This document shows positions 24,868 through 33,772 of a DNA stretch of 42,793 nt, piece after piece. The stretch's first letter is position 1, and each line of letters opens with the position of its first letter. Origin of the DNA: Pseudomonadota bacterium. GTDB lineage: Bacteria; Pseudomonadota; Alphaproteobacteria; Micropepsales; Micropepsaceae. The notes under the pieces are model-generated. The model worked only from the letters and a program-made list of their open reading frames with translations. It had not been told where the DNA came from and ran no database searches. A program made the translations under genes and the position numbers. The stretch covers positions 1 to 42,793 of the forward strand of contig JAKOQZ010000048.1 in NCBI GenBank assembly GCA_029778105.1, given 5' to 3'.

Positions 24868-26229
24868 TCAGCTTTCGTTCCGTTTGGCGCGCAACCTGGC
24901 CCAGTAGTCGAGCCGCTTGGCGATCTCGCGCTCGAAGCCGATCTCGCGGGGCGTGTAGAGCGCGGGGCGATCCATCTCTTCGGGGAAGTAGTTCTGACCG
25001 GAGAAGCCGTCCTCGGCGTCGTGATCGTAGGCATAGCCCGCGCCGTAGCCCTCGTTCTTCATCAGCTTGGTGGGCGCGTTGAGGATGTGCTTGGGCGGCA
25101 TCAGCGAGCCGGTGGCCTTGGCCGCAGACCGCGCCGCGCCATAGCCCTTGTAGAGCGCATTCGATTTAGGCGCGGTGGCGCAATAGACGAGCGCCTCGGC
25201 GATGGCGAGTTCGCCCTCGGGGCTGCCGAGAAAATCGTAGGTGTCTTTCGCCGCCGTCGCGATGACGAGCGCCTGCGGGTCGGCAAGGCCGATGTCTTCC
25301 ACAGCCATGCGAATGATGCGGCGCATGAGGTACAGCGGCTGTTCACCGCCCGCCAGCATGCGGGCGAACCAGTAGAGCGCCGCATCGGGATCGGAGCCGC
25401 GCACCGATTTGTGGAGCGCCGAGATGAGATTGTAGTGCTCCTCGCGATCCTTGTCGTAGACGGGTGCGCGTTTCTGGACGACCTCTGCGAGGCCGGAGGG
25501 GGTAAGCGGCGTGACGGTTTTCAGCGCCAGCAATTCTTCCGCGAGATTGAGCAGATAGCGCCCGTCGCCATCGGCCATCGCGACAAGCGCCTCGCGGGCG
25601 GCGGCATCGAGCGGCAGGGCGTTGCCGGTGACCGCCTCGGCGCGGGCCAGAATGGCATTGAGCGCCGTATCGTCCAGCCGTTTCAGCACGAGAACCTGAC
25701 AGCGCGAGAGCAACGCCGCATTCAGTTCGAAGCTGGGGTTTTCGGTGGTGGCGCCGATGAGGACGATGGTGCCGTCCTCCATGACCGGCAGGAACGCATC
25801 CTGCTGGCTGCGGTTGAAGCGATGGATCTCGTCCACGAACAGCAGCGTGCCCTGCCCGCCCCGCCGCTTGGCGCGCGCGGTTTCGAACAGCTTTTTGAGG
25901 TCGGCGACGCCGGAGAAGATGGCGCTGATCTGGACGAAATCGAGCTTCGTCGCCTTGGCCAGCAGGCGCGCGATGGTGGTCTTGCCGGTGCCGGGTGGGC
26001 CCCAGAGGATCAGCGAGGTGATGCGCCCTGCCCCGACCATCCGGCCGATGGGGCCGTCGGGTTTCAGCAGGTGATCCTGACCGATGACCTGATCGAGCAC
26101 GGCCGGACGCAGCCGGTCGGCCAGCGGCCGCGGCGCGTCGTCTTCCAGGCCGGCGGAGGCGAAGAGGTCGGTCAGGCGCGAACCTCGAGCGTATAGAGCG
26201 AGCCGCCGCGCTTCACGACGATGCGCCAT
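24868..26229 (-). CDS. rarA: Replication-associated recombination AAA+ ATPase RarA (MgsA)
   Basis: AAA+ ATPase of the RarA/MgsA/WRNIP1 family, a cytoplasmic protein acting at stalled replication forks with SSB and RecA. Visible motifs: N-terminal LADRLRPAVLDQVIGQDHLL, Walker A WGPPGTGKTT, Walker B LLFVDEIHRFNRSQQDAFLP, sensor 1 IGATTENPSFELNAALLSRC, and the family-specific EEHYNLISALHKSVRGSDPDAALYW tetramerisation region and AAKATGSLMPPKHILNAPT. The start is uncertain. ATG 26229 adds 18 non-conserved residues overlapping htrA. The expected N-terminus (TDLFASAGLEDDAPRPLADR) begins at a CTG (26175) that overlaps the htrA TGA. The conserved degP-rarA order is typical of alphaproteobacteria. Confidence 0.92.
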   Translation of the reverse strand: MAHRREARRLALYARGSRLTDLFASAGLEDDAPRPLADRLRPAVLDQVIGQDHLLKPDGPIGRMVGAGRITSLILWGPPGTGKTTIARLLAKATKLDFVQISAIFSGVADLKKLFETARAKRRGGQGTLLFVDEIHRFNRSQQDAFLPVMEDGTIVLIGATTENPSFELNAALLSRCQVLVLKRLDDTALNAILARAEAVTGNALPLDAAAREALVAMADGDGRYLLNLAEELLALKTVTPLTPSGLAEVVQKRAPVYDKDREEHYNLISALHKSVRGSDPDAALYWFARMLAGGEQPLYLMRRIIRMAVEDIGLADPQALVIATAAKDTYDFLGSPEGELAIAEALVYCATAPKSNALYKGYGAARSAAKATGSLMPPKHILNAPTKLMKNEGYGAGYAYDHDAEDGFSGQNYFPEEMDRPALYTPREIGFEREIAKRLDYWARLRAKRNES

Positions 26230-27557
26230 CCCTGCTGTTCGCCCGCCTTGAGCTGCGCGTCCAAGGTCGCGACCGTGTCGATCTTGGCGTCGTTGACCTC
26301 GACGATGATGTCGCCGGGGCGGAAATTATAGCGCCGCGCGATGGAGCGGCGCTGGGCGCCCAGAACCACGACGCCGCTCATATCCGCGATGCCCAGCTCG
26401 TCGGCATAAGCCGGATTGAGGTTGGCGACCTGGGCGCCCTGCATCGGGTTGCGGCCTTCGATGGTGAGCGTGGTGCGGTCGCCGTCGGGCGGCGCGGCCA
26501 GCGTGACCTCCCACGTGAGCCATTGTCCGTCCTTGGGCCCTTCGAGCTTCGCGACCTTGCCGATGCCGGCCGTCGCGATGCGGTAGCGGACGGCGGAGGG
26601 ATCGTTCACCTCAAAACCATCGATCTTCCAGATCACGTCACCCGTCTTGATGCCGGCCTTGTCGGCGGGACCGCCGGGATACACCGAGCGCACGATGACG
26701 CCCTGGGGCCGGTCGAGCCCGAGCGAGGCGGCAATGTCCTGTGTGAGCTCCTGCGTCTCGGCGCCGAGCCACGCGCGGGCGATCTTGCCGCCCTCCCCCG
26801 CCCCGTCGATGGTCGCGCGCACCATGTTGGAGGGGATCGCGAAGCCGATGCCGATGGAGCCGCCAGAGCGCGAGAAGATGGCGGTGTTGATGCCGATCAG
26901 CTGACCGTCGGCGGTCACGAGCGCGCCGCCGGAATTGCCGGGATTGATGGCCGCGTCGGTCTGTATGAAGGACTGGTAGTCGGAGATGCCGACATTGGTG
27001 CGCGCGACGGCCGAAACGATGCCGAGCGTCACCGTCTGCCCCACGCCGAAGGGATTGCCGATGGCGAGGACGAGATCGCCGACTTCGGCGCCATCGGAAT
27101 CGCGCATCGGGACGATGGGCAGCTTCTCGCCCTTGGGGTCGATCTTGAGCAGCGCGATGTCGGTGCGGGCATCTGCGAGCTGAACCTTGGCCTCGAACTC
27201 GCGGCGGTCGGCGAGCACGACGATCAGTTCGTCGGCCCCGTCGATGACGTGGTTGTTGGTGACGATGAGGCCATCGTCGCGGACGATGACGCCGCTGCCG
27301 AGCGAGTTCTGCGTGCGGTCCTGCTGCGGGCCGTAGAACTCCTCATAGAAGGGATCGCCGGCATAGGGGTTCCGCACGACGGTCTTGGCGTAGACGTTGA
27401 CGACCGCCGGGGCGACCCGTTTCACCACGGGCGCAAACGTCGCAGAGAGGTCACCCGCCGTTTCCGGCGGCGCGGCGTCAGGCGGCGGGAGCGCGTCCTG
27501 CCCGAAGGCGGACGCAGTCAGAACGAAAGCGAAGAACGAGGCGATCAGGGTGCGCAT
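26172..27557 (-). CDS. degP: Periplasmic Do-like serine protease HtrA/DegP
   Basis: 461-residue protein with an N-terminal signal peptide (MRTLIASFFAFVLTASAFGQ), so a periplasmic quality-control protease and chaperone. The trypsin-like domain carries the full triad: His in VTNNHVID, Asp in ARTDIALLK, and Ser in INPGNSGGALV. Two PDZ domains follow, the first from about WLGAETQELTQDIAASLGL and the second ending in the typical FRPGDIIVEVNDAKI strand. Length fits DegP/DegQ/MucD-type members. A TATAGT hexamer (27586-27581) 24 bases upstream could be its -10 box, but I see no convincing -35. rarA overlaps its 3' end. Regulation by envelope stress is known for the family and not shown here. Confidence 0.92.
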   Translation of the reverse strand: MRTLIASFFAFVLTASAFGQDALPPPDAAPPETAGDLSATFAPVVKRVAPAVVNVYAKTVVRNPYAGDPFYEEFYGPQQDRTQNSLGSGVIVRDDGLIVTNNHVIDGADELIVVLADRREFEAKVQLADARTDIALLKIDPKGEKLPIVPMRDSDGAEVGDLVLAIGNPFGVGQTVTLGIVSAVARTNVGISDYQSFIQTDAAINPGNSGGALVTADGQLIGINTAIFSRSGGSIGIGFAIPSNMVRATIDGAGEGGKIARAWLGAETQELTQDIAASLGLDRPQGVIVRSVYPGGPADKAGIKTGDVIWKIDGFEVNDPSAVRYRIATAGIGKVAKLEGPKDGQWLTWEVTLAAPPDGDRTTLTIEGRNPMQGAQVANLNPAYADELGIADMSGVVVLGAQRRSIARRYNFRPGDIIVEVNDAKIDTVATLDAQLKAGEQQGWRIVVKRGGSLYTLEVRA

Positions 27558-27632
27558 GGGGACCGTCGGTGTGGGACGAAACTATAACGCATTCGGCGGC
27601 CCAAGGATGCCAGTCACAGGCGGTTGAAGCCG

Positions 27633-27704
27633 ATGAACGGCCTGGTACATCGAAATTGGAATTCGGAAATTAAGTTCATGCATAGAAATGCGTGCCCAAG
27701 ATAA
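27633..27704 (+). CDS. Possible 23-codon leader ORF before the membrane protein
   Basis: ATG at 27633 opens a 23-codon frame whose TAA (27702-27704) ends 3 bases before the ATG of the next gene. The peptide is basic and has no recognisable features. The position suggests translational coupling or a leader peptide, but in this AT-richer segment such a short frame could occur by chance. Confidence 0.2.
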   Translation: MNGLVHRNWNSEIKFMHRNACPR

Positions 27705-27707
27705 GTA

Positions 27708-28511
27708 ATGAGTGAAGCACACACCGTTCGAACGCTCTCAATTTGCGAATCGATTCGGCAGGCGGGCAGCTCTTATCTTGATGTACTGTCTCGCCCGGGG
27801 CACTTCATCGCCGCCAGCGCCATCTGGATCGCTGTTGCATTCGCATTATCCCTCGCAGTCGCTGAAAGCAGCGGACCTCTTCCAATATCTGGCCAGCCCC
27901 GAAGCGACCAGATTGCGATAAATCTCATTGACCTGCTCGCACAGATGGCCCTGCTGATTGCGTATTGCCTTGCCTGGCAACGTATTGTCATCCGTCGCGC
28001 TACCCCGCTCGGGGCTACCTATGTTCAAGTCCTGCCACGCTATGCGCTCTATGACATCGCAGCTGTTATGGCGCTTGTCGTCATCCTCGTTGTGCTCACG
28101 CTGCCTGTAATCTTTCTGGTTAAGTCGCGAGCAGAGTTGGCGGTGTATCTCGCGTATGTACCGCTTCTTTCCTACGTCGTGTCGCTCTTCCTATTTGCGC
28201 GCTTCACTCTGGCGTTCGGCGCCGCTGCTGCTGGGAATCATGAAATGTCCTTGCGTGCATCCTGGCGGAAGCTACGTGGATCGGTCTTCGCTGTTGTGAT
28301 CGGCATGCTGTTGCTGATTGCGCCAGCCACGGCGCTGACCATGGCAGCCGACTACATTGCTGCAGCACAAGCGGATTCCGGCCCGCCGCTCGCCCGTCAT
28401 GCGATCGATCTACTGGCCGGATTTCTGGGTTTTCTTGGGACGGCCGTCGGATGCACCTACGCGTCGCGCATCTATCTGAAGGCAATCGGCATCGAACCCG
28501 TCGCAGCCTGA
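27708..28511 (+). CDS. Multi-pass membrane protein of unknown function
   Basis: 267-residue protein with about five or six hydrophobic helices: near residues 32-52 (FIAASAIWIAVAFALSLAVA), 75-91 (LLAQMALLIAYCLAW), 115-137, 144-170, 192-212 and 235-255. I do not recognise a family; the layout recalls proteins of the YciC/DUF-type inner-membrane group. Base composition is distinctly lower in GC than its neighbours, and codons such as TTA, TTT and ATA-like A/T-ending triplets are more frequent, which hints at later acquisition or low expression. It is the only gene on the plus strand between rarA and the right edge, lying between htrA (divergent) and rplQ (convergent). A shared terminator follows. 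No strong ribosome-binding site precedes ATG 27708. Confidence 0.72.
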   Translation: MSEAHTVRTLSICESIRQAGSSYLDVLSRPGHFIAASAIWIAVAFALSLAVAESSGPLPISGQPRSDQIAINLIDLLAQMALLIAYCLAWQRIVIRRATPLGATYVQVLPRYALYDIAAVMALVVILVVLTLPVIFLVKSRAELAVYLAYVPLLSYVVSLFLFARFTLAFGAAAAGNHEMSLRASWRKLRGSVFAVVIGMLLLIAPATALTMAADYIAAAQADSGPPLARHAIDLLAGFLGFLGTAVGCTYASRIYLKAIGIEPVAA

Positions 28512-28523
28512 CAAACGAAAAAA

Positions 28524-28543
28524 GGCGGCTCGTGAGAGCCGCC
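28524..28543 (-). terminator. Rho-independent terminator of the rpsM-rplQ operon
   Basis: An 8-bp perfect stem, GGCGGCTC (28524-28531) with GAGCCGCC (28536-28543), encloses a 4-base loop. On the minus strand it is followed by TTTTTT, right after the rplQ stop. On the plus strand only CCCTTT follows, so it may end transcripts of the convergent membrane-protein gene less efficiently. Confidence 0.9.
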
Positions 28544-28569
28544 CTTTCCCAGTCTCGATTTCGAAGCGC

Positions 28570-29001
28570 TTACGCGGCTTCTGCGTCTTCGCGGACTTCC
28601 ACCGGGCCGCTATCCTTGCCCTTGGCGGTGACGTCGCGCTCGACGAACTCGATGATCGCCATCGGGGCGGCGTCGCCGAAGCGGATGCCGGCCTTGAGCA
28701 CGCGGGTGTAGCCGCCCGAACGGCTGGCGTAACGCGGGGCCAGCACATCGATGATCTTGGCGGCCGACGCCTCGTCGCCGATCTCGGCGATGAGCTGGCG
28801 GCGGGCGGCAAGACGGGTCTTGTCGTTCGCGCGCTTGGCGACGGTGATGAGCTTTTCGACGATGGGACGCAGGTCCTTCGCCTTGGGCAGGGTGGTCTTG
28901 ATCTGCTCGTGCTTCACCAGGGCGGCGGCCATGTTGGAGAACATGGCGGCGCGGTGAGCGTGGGTGCGGTTGAGCTTGCGGCCCGAATTTCCGTGGCGCA
29001 T
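28570..29001 (-). CDS. rplQ: 50S ribosomal protein bL17
   Basis: 143 residues. Typical N-terminus [20 protein letters not shown] followed by [19 protein letters not shown], the signature of bL17, which sits near the peptide exit tunnel of the large subunit. The C-terminal 20 residues form an acidic, alanine-rich tail not needed for the fold. Last gene of the alpha operon, 15 bp after rpoA; a strong terminator lies 27 bp beyond. Confidence 0.96.
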   Translation of the reverse strand: MRHGNSGRKLNRTHAHRAAMFSNMAAALVKHEQIKTTLPKAKDLRPIVEKLITVAKRANDKTRLAARRQLIAEIGDEASAAKIIDVLAPRYASRSGGYTRVLKAGIRFGDAAPMAIIEFVERDVTAKGKDSGPVEVREDAEAA

Positions 29002-29016
29002 GGCCTTAAATCTTTC

Positions 29017-30036
29017 TCAGAACTGGTCTTCGTAACGCTTGGCGAGGTCGTCGATGTTCTCGGGCGGCCAGCCGGGCACTTCCATGCCGAGATGGAGACC
29101 CATATTGGCGAGAACTTCCTTGATCTCGTTGAGCGACTTGCGGCCGAAGTTCGGGGTGCGGAGCATCTCGCCTTCGGTCTTCTGGATGAGATCGCCGATA
29201 TAGACGATGTTGTCGTTCTTCAGGCAGTTGGCCGAACGGACCGAGAGCTCGAGCTCGTCGACCTTCTTCAGCAGCGCCGGGTTGAACGCCAGCTCGGGCT
29301 TGGGCTCGTCCTTCTTGGCTTCCGCCGGCTCCTCGAAGCCGATGAACGTGCCGAGCTGGTCGACCAGGATGCGAGCCGCGAGGCCGACAGCCGTTTCGGC
29401 CGAGAGCGCGCCGTTGGTTTCGACCTGCATGGTCAGCTTGTCATAGTCGAGGATCTGGCCCTCGCGGGTGTTCTCGACCTTGTAGGAGACCTTGCGGACC
29501 GGCGAGAACAGGCTGTCGACCGGGATGAGGCCGATCGGCGCGTCTTCGGGACGGTTCTTTTCGGCCGGGACATAGCCCTTGCCCGAGGTGACGGTGAACT
29601 CGATGCGGATCGAGGCGCCCTGGTCCAGCGTGCAGAGCACGAGGTCGGGGTTGAGGATCTCGACATCGGCGACCGGCGTGATCTGCGAAGCCTTCACTTC
29701 GCCCGGGCCGGTGGCGCGGAGCGTCAGGCGCTTCACGCCCTGGTCGGCCGGCATCTTGATCGCCAGCGACTTCACGTTGAGCACGATGTCGGTCACGTCC
29801 TCGCGGACGCCCGGGATCGACGAGAATTCATGCAGCACGCCGTCGATCTGGATCGACGTGACGGCGGCGCCCTGAAGCGACGAGAGCAGAACGCGGCGCA
29901 GCGCGTTGCCGAGCGTCAGGCCGAAGCCACGCTCCAGCGGCTCGGCGACCATCGTGGCCGACGAGTTGCCGCCATGGCCCGTCTCGACGACGAGCTTGGC
30001 GGGCTTAATCAGGTTCTGCCAATTGGCCTGGACCAC
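29017..30036 (-). CDS. rpoA: DNA-directed RNA polymerase alpha subunit
   Basis: 339 residues, standard length. The N-terminal assembly domain includes [41 protein letters not shown] and [22 protein letters not shown]. The C-terminal domain, joined by an acidic/lysine linker ([14 protein letters not shown]), has [20 protein letters not shown], with the DNA-contacting arginine, and [19 protein letters not shown] chose GTG 30036 because GGAG lies six bases upstream and it gives the expected short N-terminus before [13 protein letters not shown]; the alternative TTG 30048 overlaps that ribosome-binding site. Lies between rpsK and rplQ. Confidence 0.96.
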   Translation of the reverse strand: MVQANWQNLIKPAKLVVETGHGGNSSATMVAEPLERGFGLTLGNALRRVLLSSLQGAAVTSIQIDGVLHEFSSIPGVREDVTDIVLNVKSLAIKMPADQGVKRLTLRATGPGEVKASQITPVADVEILNPDLVLCTLDQGASIRIEFTVTSGKGYVPAEKNRPEDAPIGLIPVDSLFSPVRKVSYKVENTREGQILDYDKLTMQVETNGALSAETAVGLAARILVDQLGTFIGFEEPAEAKKDEPKPELAFNPALLKKVDELELSVRSANCLKNDNIVYIGDLIQKTEGEMLRTPNFGRKSLNEIKEVLANMGLHLGMEVPGWPPENIDDLAKRYEDQF

Positions 30037-30078
30037 GGGCGACTCCAATTCAAAACAAAGAGGTGCGAAGCAGCCAGA

Positions 30079-30468
30079 TCAGACGCGGCGGCGCTTCGGC
30101 GGACGGCAGCCATTGTGCGGGATCGGCGTGACGTCACGGATCGAGGTGATCGTGAAGCCGGTCGCCTGCAGCGCGCGGAGCGCCGACTCACGGCCCGAGC
30201 CGGGGCCCGAAACTTCCACTTCGAGGATCTTCACGCCGTGCTCGGCGGCCTTGCGGCCCGCATCTTCGGCGGCCATCTGGGCGGCATACGGGGTCGACTT
30301 GCGCGAGCCCTTGAAGCCCATCGTGCCGGCCGACGACCAGGCGATCGCATTGCCCTGCGCGTCGGTGATCGTGATCATCGTGTTGTTGAACGAAGCCACG
30401 ACGTGCGCGACGCCCGAGGTGATGTTCTTGCGTTCCTTGCGGCGAACGCGCGTCTTCTTCTCGACCAT
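30079..30468 (-). CDS. rpsK: 30S ribosomal protein uS11
   Basis: 129 residues with the uS11 signatures [43 protein letters not shown] and the C-terminal [18 protein letters not shown], which lines the platform near the mRNA exit. It lies 13 bp after rpsM and about 40 bp before rpoA in the alpha operon. Confidence 0.97.
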   Translation of the reverse strand: MVEKKTRVRRKERKNITSGVAHVVASFNNTMITITDAQGNAIAWSSAGTMGFKGSRKSTPYAAQMAAEDAGRKAAEHGVKILEVEVSGPGSGRESALRALQATGFTITSIRDVTPIPHNGCRPPKRRRV

Positions 30469-30481
30469 GTCGATCTAGCCC

Positions 30482-30850
30482 TTACTTCTTCTTGCCGGCG
30501 ATCGCCTTGGCGGGACCCTTACGGGTGCGGGCGTTCGTGTGCGTGCGCTGGCCGCGCACCGGCAGGTTCTTGCGGTGACGCAGGCCGCGATAGCAGCCAA
30601 GGTCCATCAGCCGCTTGATGTTCATCGCGGTCTCGCGACGAAGATCGCCCTCGACCACGTAGTCGCGGTCGATGATCTCGCGGATCTGAATGACTTCGGC
30701 GTCCGAGAGCTGGTTGACGCGGCGAGCCTCGTCAATGCGCAGCTGCTCGCAGATCGCGGCCGCATGCTTGGGCCCGATGCCATGGATGTAACGCAGCGCG
30801 ATGTGCACGCGCTTGCCCGTCGGAATGTTCACGCCAGCGATACGCGCCAC
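30482..30850 (-). CDS. rpsM: 30S ribosomal protein uS13
   Basis: 122 residues. [26 protein letters not shown] is the diagnostic N-terminus, and the basic end [24 protein letters not shown] reaches the tRNA sites. First gene of the alpha operon here. rpmJ, which precedes rpsM in some bacteria, is absent. A near-consensus promoter lies about 125-150 bp upstream. Confidence 0.97.
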   Translation of the reverse strand: MARIAGVNIPTGKRVHIALRYIHGIGPKHAAAICEQLRIDEARRVNQLSDAEVIQIREIIDRDYVVEGDLRRETAMNIKRLMDLGCYRGLRHRKNLPVRGQRTHTNARTRKGPAKAIAGKKK

Positions 30851-30975
30851 CGTCAGTCTCCTAGTTTCCTGCCCGGCCTATGCCGGACGCTAAAGCGGAA
30901 CCCGCGACCAGCGGCCCATAGCCGCAAATCGCCTGTTCCGGGCGCCAGAGTCGGGGGTTCAAAATTGAGCGGCGG

Positions 30976-31003
30976 AGTATACTCAGGCGACCCCCGCCGT
31001 CAA
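30976..31003 (-). promoter_or_regulatory. Sigma-70 promoter of the rpsM-rpsK-rpoA-rplQ operon
   Basis: On the minus strand TTGACG (31003-30998) and TATACT (30981-30976) are separated by 16 bases, close to the bacterial consensus. It lies in the 178-bp gap between adk and rpsM. A start about 7 bases downstream would give a leader near 120 bases, long enough for autoregulation; in E. coli uS4 represses this operon, but rpsD is not in this cluster. Confidence 0.75.
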
Positions 31004-31028
31004 CGCGATTCCTTAAGAAAAACCGTAG

Positions 31029-31613
31029 TTAAAGTCCCTCCAGAATCGCCGCGATTTCGGCCCGGACGACTTCGACCGGCTGCATGCCGTCGATCGACTT
31101 GAGCAGCCCTTTCGCCCCGTAATGGGCGATCAGGGGGGCGGTATCGCGGTGATACTTGGCGAGACGATTCGGGAACACGTCGGGACGATCGTCCGAGCGC
31201 ACCGGCTTTCCGGCCGCCTCGTCCTGCGCCGCCCGGCGCGTGATGCGTTCGATCAGGATGCCGTCATCGACGGCAAATTCGATCACGCAGTCGAGTTTCT
31301 GCCCCCGGCCGGCCAGGAGCGCGTCGAGCGCATCGGCCTGGGCCGTGGTCCGCGGGAACCCGTCGAACAGGGCGCCTTTGGCGCAGTCCGGCTGGGTCAG
31401 GCGGTCGGCGATGATGCCGATGACGACGTCGTCCGGCACCAAGTCGCCCCGGTCCATGATCGCCTTGGCCTGACGCCCGATGGGCGTGTCGGCCGCGATC
31501 GCGGCGCGCAGCATGTCGCCGGTGGAGAGCTGTTTGAGGCCGCGCGTGGCTTCCAGAAGCTGCGCCTGGGTCCCCTTCCCCGCCCCCGGCGGGCCCAGCA
31601 GGATCAGATTCAT
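31029..31613 (-). CDS. adk: Adenylate kinase
   Basis: 194 residues. Converts ATP plus AMP to two ADP in the cytoplasm. P-loop LLGPPGAGKGTQAQ at residues 4-17, LSTGDMLRAAI for AMP binding, GFPRTTAQADAL, and the LID-region RITRR followed by DDRPDVFPNRLAKYH. The LID is short and lacks the zinc cysteines, the form common in alphaproteobacteria. The ATG overlaps the secY stop as ATGA, so translation is coupled. Last gene of the spc operon, as in many bacteria. Confidence 0.96.
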   Translation of the reverse strand: MNLILLGPPGAGKGTQAQLLEATRGLKQLSTGDMLRAAIAADTPIGRQAKAIMDRGDLVPDDVVIGIIADRLTQPDCAKGALFDGFPRTTAQADALDALLAGRGQKLDCVIEFAVDDGILIERITRRAAQDEAAGKPVRSDDRPDVFPNRLAKYHRDTAPLIAHYGAKGLLKSIDGMQPVEVVRAEIAAILEGL

Positions 31614-32944
31614 CTGCGTGCGCCCTTCAGACGGGACTTCTTGATCAGCCCCTCATACTGGTGCGCCAGCAGGTGGCTCTGGATCTGCGCCACCGTATCC
31701 ATGGTGGTGCTGACGAGGATCAGCAGCGACGTGCCGCCGAAGTGCCACGCGAAACCCTGGCCATAGGTGTTGAGAATGAACTCGGGCACCAGACAGACGA
31801 TCACCATGTAGAGGGCGCCGACGGCCGTGAGGCGGGTGAGCACGTAGTCGATATAATCGGCGGTGCGCTTGCCCGGGCGGATGCCGGGGATGAAACCGCC
31901 ATACTTCTTCAGATTGTCGGCGGTATCGGCCGGATTGAAGACGATCGCCGTGTAGAAGAAGCAGAAGAACACGATCAGCAGGCCATACAGCGCCATATAG
32001 AGCGGCTTGCCGTGATTGACGTAGATCGCGATCGTCTGCAGCCATTCCGGCGCATCCTTCTGGAACTGAAGGAAGGTCAGCGGCAGAAGCAGCAGCGACG
32101 AGGCGAAGATCGGCGGAATGACGCCGGCCGTGTTGATCTTGAGCGGCAGGTGCGAGGATTCCCCGCCCGTCTGCCGGTTCTGGCTGACCTGGCGCTTGGG
32201 ATACTGCACCAGCAGGCGGCGCTGGGCGCGCTCGACATAGACGATCAGCAGGATCGTCGCGACCAGGATGGCGAAGAAGAACACGATCCCGAACGGCGAG
32301 ACCGAGCCGTTACGGCCGGATTCGAACACGTTGTAGAACGCAGCCGGATAGGCGGCGACGATGCCCGAGAAAATGATCAGCGAGATGCCGTTGCCGACGC
32401 CGCGCGACGTGATCTGTTCGCCCAGCCACATCAGGAACATGACACCGCCGGTCAGCGTGATGACCGTGGACGCCAGGAAGAACGGCCCCGGATTGACCAC
32501 GACCCCGGAATTCTGAAGCCCCGCACCGATGCCGAACGCCTGGATGGCGGCCAGCACGACGGTGCCCATGCGGGTGTACTGGTTCAGCGCCTTGCGGCCG
32601 GCCTCGCCTTCCTTTTTCAGCGCCTCGAGCCGCGGCGACACGGTCGCCAGAAGCTGGACGATGATGGAGGCCGAGATATACGGCATGATGCCGAGGGCGA
32701 AGATCGCCATACGGCCGACGGCGCCGCCGGCCAGCATGTTGAAGATGCCCAGAATGCCCTGGCTCTGGCCGTCGAACGCCGACTTGAAGGCGGCGGGATC
32801 GATGCCCGGCATCGGAATATAGGTTCCGATGCGGAACACGATCAGCGCGCCGAGCGTGAACCAGATACGCTGGCGCAGCTCGGTCGCTTTCGCGAACGAC
32901 GAGAAATTCAGGTTCGCGGCAAGTTGCTCGGCGGCAGACGCCAT
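31610..32944 (-). CDS. secY: Protein translocase channel subunit SecY
   Basis: 444-residue inner-membrane protein with ten predicted helices that forms the Sec channel with SecE and SecG. Signatures: RIWFTLGALIVFRIGTYIPMPGID in helix 1, the plug region GGAVGRMAIFALGIMPYISASIIVQ in helix 2, FLMWLGEQITSRGVGNGISL, and the cytosolic loops YPKRQV and IPGIRPGKRTADYID that bind ribosome and SecA. Length is normal. Located between rplO and adk at the end of the spc operon, the usual place. Confidence 0.97.
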   Translation of the reverse strand: MASAAEQLAANLNFSSFAKATELRQRIWFTLGALIVFRIGTYIPMPGIDPAAFKSAFDGQSQGILGIFNMLAGGAVGRMAIFALGIMPYISASIIVQLLATVSPRLEALKKEGEAGRKALNQYTRMGTVVLAAIQAFGIGAGLQNSGVVVNPGPFFLASTVITLTGGVMFLMWLGEQITSRGVGNGISLIIFSGIVAAYPAAFYNVFESGRNGSVSPFGIVFFFAILVATILLIVYVERAQRRLLVQYPKRQVSQNRQTGGESSHLPLKINTAGVIPPIFASSLLLLPLTFLQFQKDAPEWLQTIAIYVNHGKPLYMALYGLLIVFFCFFYTAIVFNPADTADNLKKYGGFIPGIRPGKRTADYIDYVLTRLTAVGALYMVIVCLVPEFILNTYGQGFAWHFGGTSLLILVSTTMDTVAQIQSHLLAHQYEGLIKKSRLKGARR

Positions 32945-32991
32945 TCGATCGCTCCCTGAGCCGTCCGGCCAACGACCGGACGGCGACCCGT

Positions 32992-33561
32992 TTAGGCGGC
33001 GGCGCCCGAACGCTCGGCGCGGCGCTTGGCCGATTCCTCGCGGCGCACCTGGCGCTTGCCGGCCGGCTTGCCGACGCGACCCTTGTTCTCGGGCTTCGCC
33101 TTCAGGCCGGTCACCGTGACCTTGCCGCCGGCCTTCTCCACCGCGGCGATCGCGGCGGGCGAAGCATAGGCGACTTCGATCGAGAGATTGGCTTTCAGCT
33201 CGCCGCGCGCAAGGAGGCGGACGCCGTCTTTCGCCTTGGTGGTGAGTCCGGCGGCGTTGAGAGCGGCGGCGTTGAGCGCTTCGCCGGCCTTGAGACGGCC
33301 GGCGTCGATCGCCTGCTGCACGTCGCCGACGTTCACGATCGAGAATTCGCGCGCGAAGATGTTGTTGAAGCCGCGCTTGGGCATGCGCATGTGCAGCGGC
33401 ATCTGACCGCCTTCAAAGCCGTGAATGGCGATGCCCGAACGGGCCTTCTGACCCTTCACGCCCTTGCCCGACGTCTTGCCCTTGCCGGAACCGATGCCGC
33501 GGCCGAGGCGCTTGGAGCGCTTGTGCGAGCCGGGCTGGCCCTTGAGTTCGTTGAGTTTCAT
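32992..33561 (-). CDS. rplO: 50S ribosomal protein uL15 with long C-terminal tail
   Basis: 189 residues, about 30-40 more than most bacterial uL15. The N-terminal basic arm is standard: [27 protein letters not shown], then [19 protein letters not shown]. The globular part ends near [15 protein letters not shown], and the added C-terminal tail is highly basic and alanine-rich. uL15 is a late-assembling protein of the large subunit. The gene starts 4 bp after rpmD and precedes secY. Confidence 0.95.
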   Translation of the reverse strand: MKLNELKGQPGSHKRSKRLGRGIGSGKGKTSGKGVKGQKARSGIAIHGFEGGQMPLHMRMPKRGFNNIFAREFSIVNVGDVQQAIDAGRLKAGEALNAAALNAAGLTTKAKDGVRLLARGELKANLSIEVAYASPAAIAAVEKAGGKVTVTGLKAKPENKGRVGKPAGKRQVRREESAKRRAERSGAAA

Positions 33562-33565
33562 GGCC

Positions 33566-33754
33566 TCAGGCCTCGACTTTGATGAGGTGCGCGACCTTGT
33601 TGATCATCCCGCGCACGGCGGGCGTATCTTCAAGCGTGCTGGTGCTGCGGATCTTGCGCAGGCCAAGACCGCGCAGCGTCGCTGCCTGGTCTTCGGTGCG
33701 GCGGTTCGCGCTGCGGATCTGGGTGACCGTGACGGTCTTCTTCTGGTCGGACAT
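33566..33754 (-). CDS. rpmD: 50S ribosomal protein uL30
   Basis: 62 residues. [28 protein letters not shown] is the typical first helix and strand, ending with [16 protein letters not shown]. Normal bacterial length. It lies between rpsE and rplO, as in most spc operons. Confidence 0.95.
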   Translation of the reverse strand: MSDQKKTVTVTQIRSANRRTEDQAATLRGLGLRKIRSTSTLEDTPAVRGMINKVAHLIKVEA

Positions 33755-33772
33755 CGTTCGGCTTCCTTAAGC

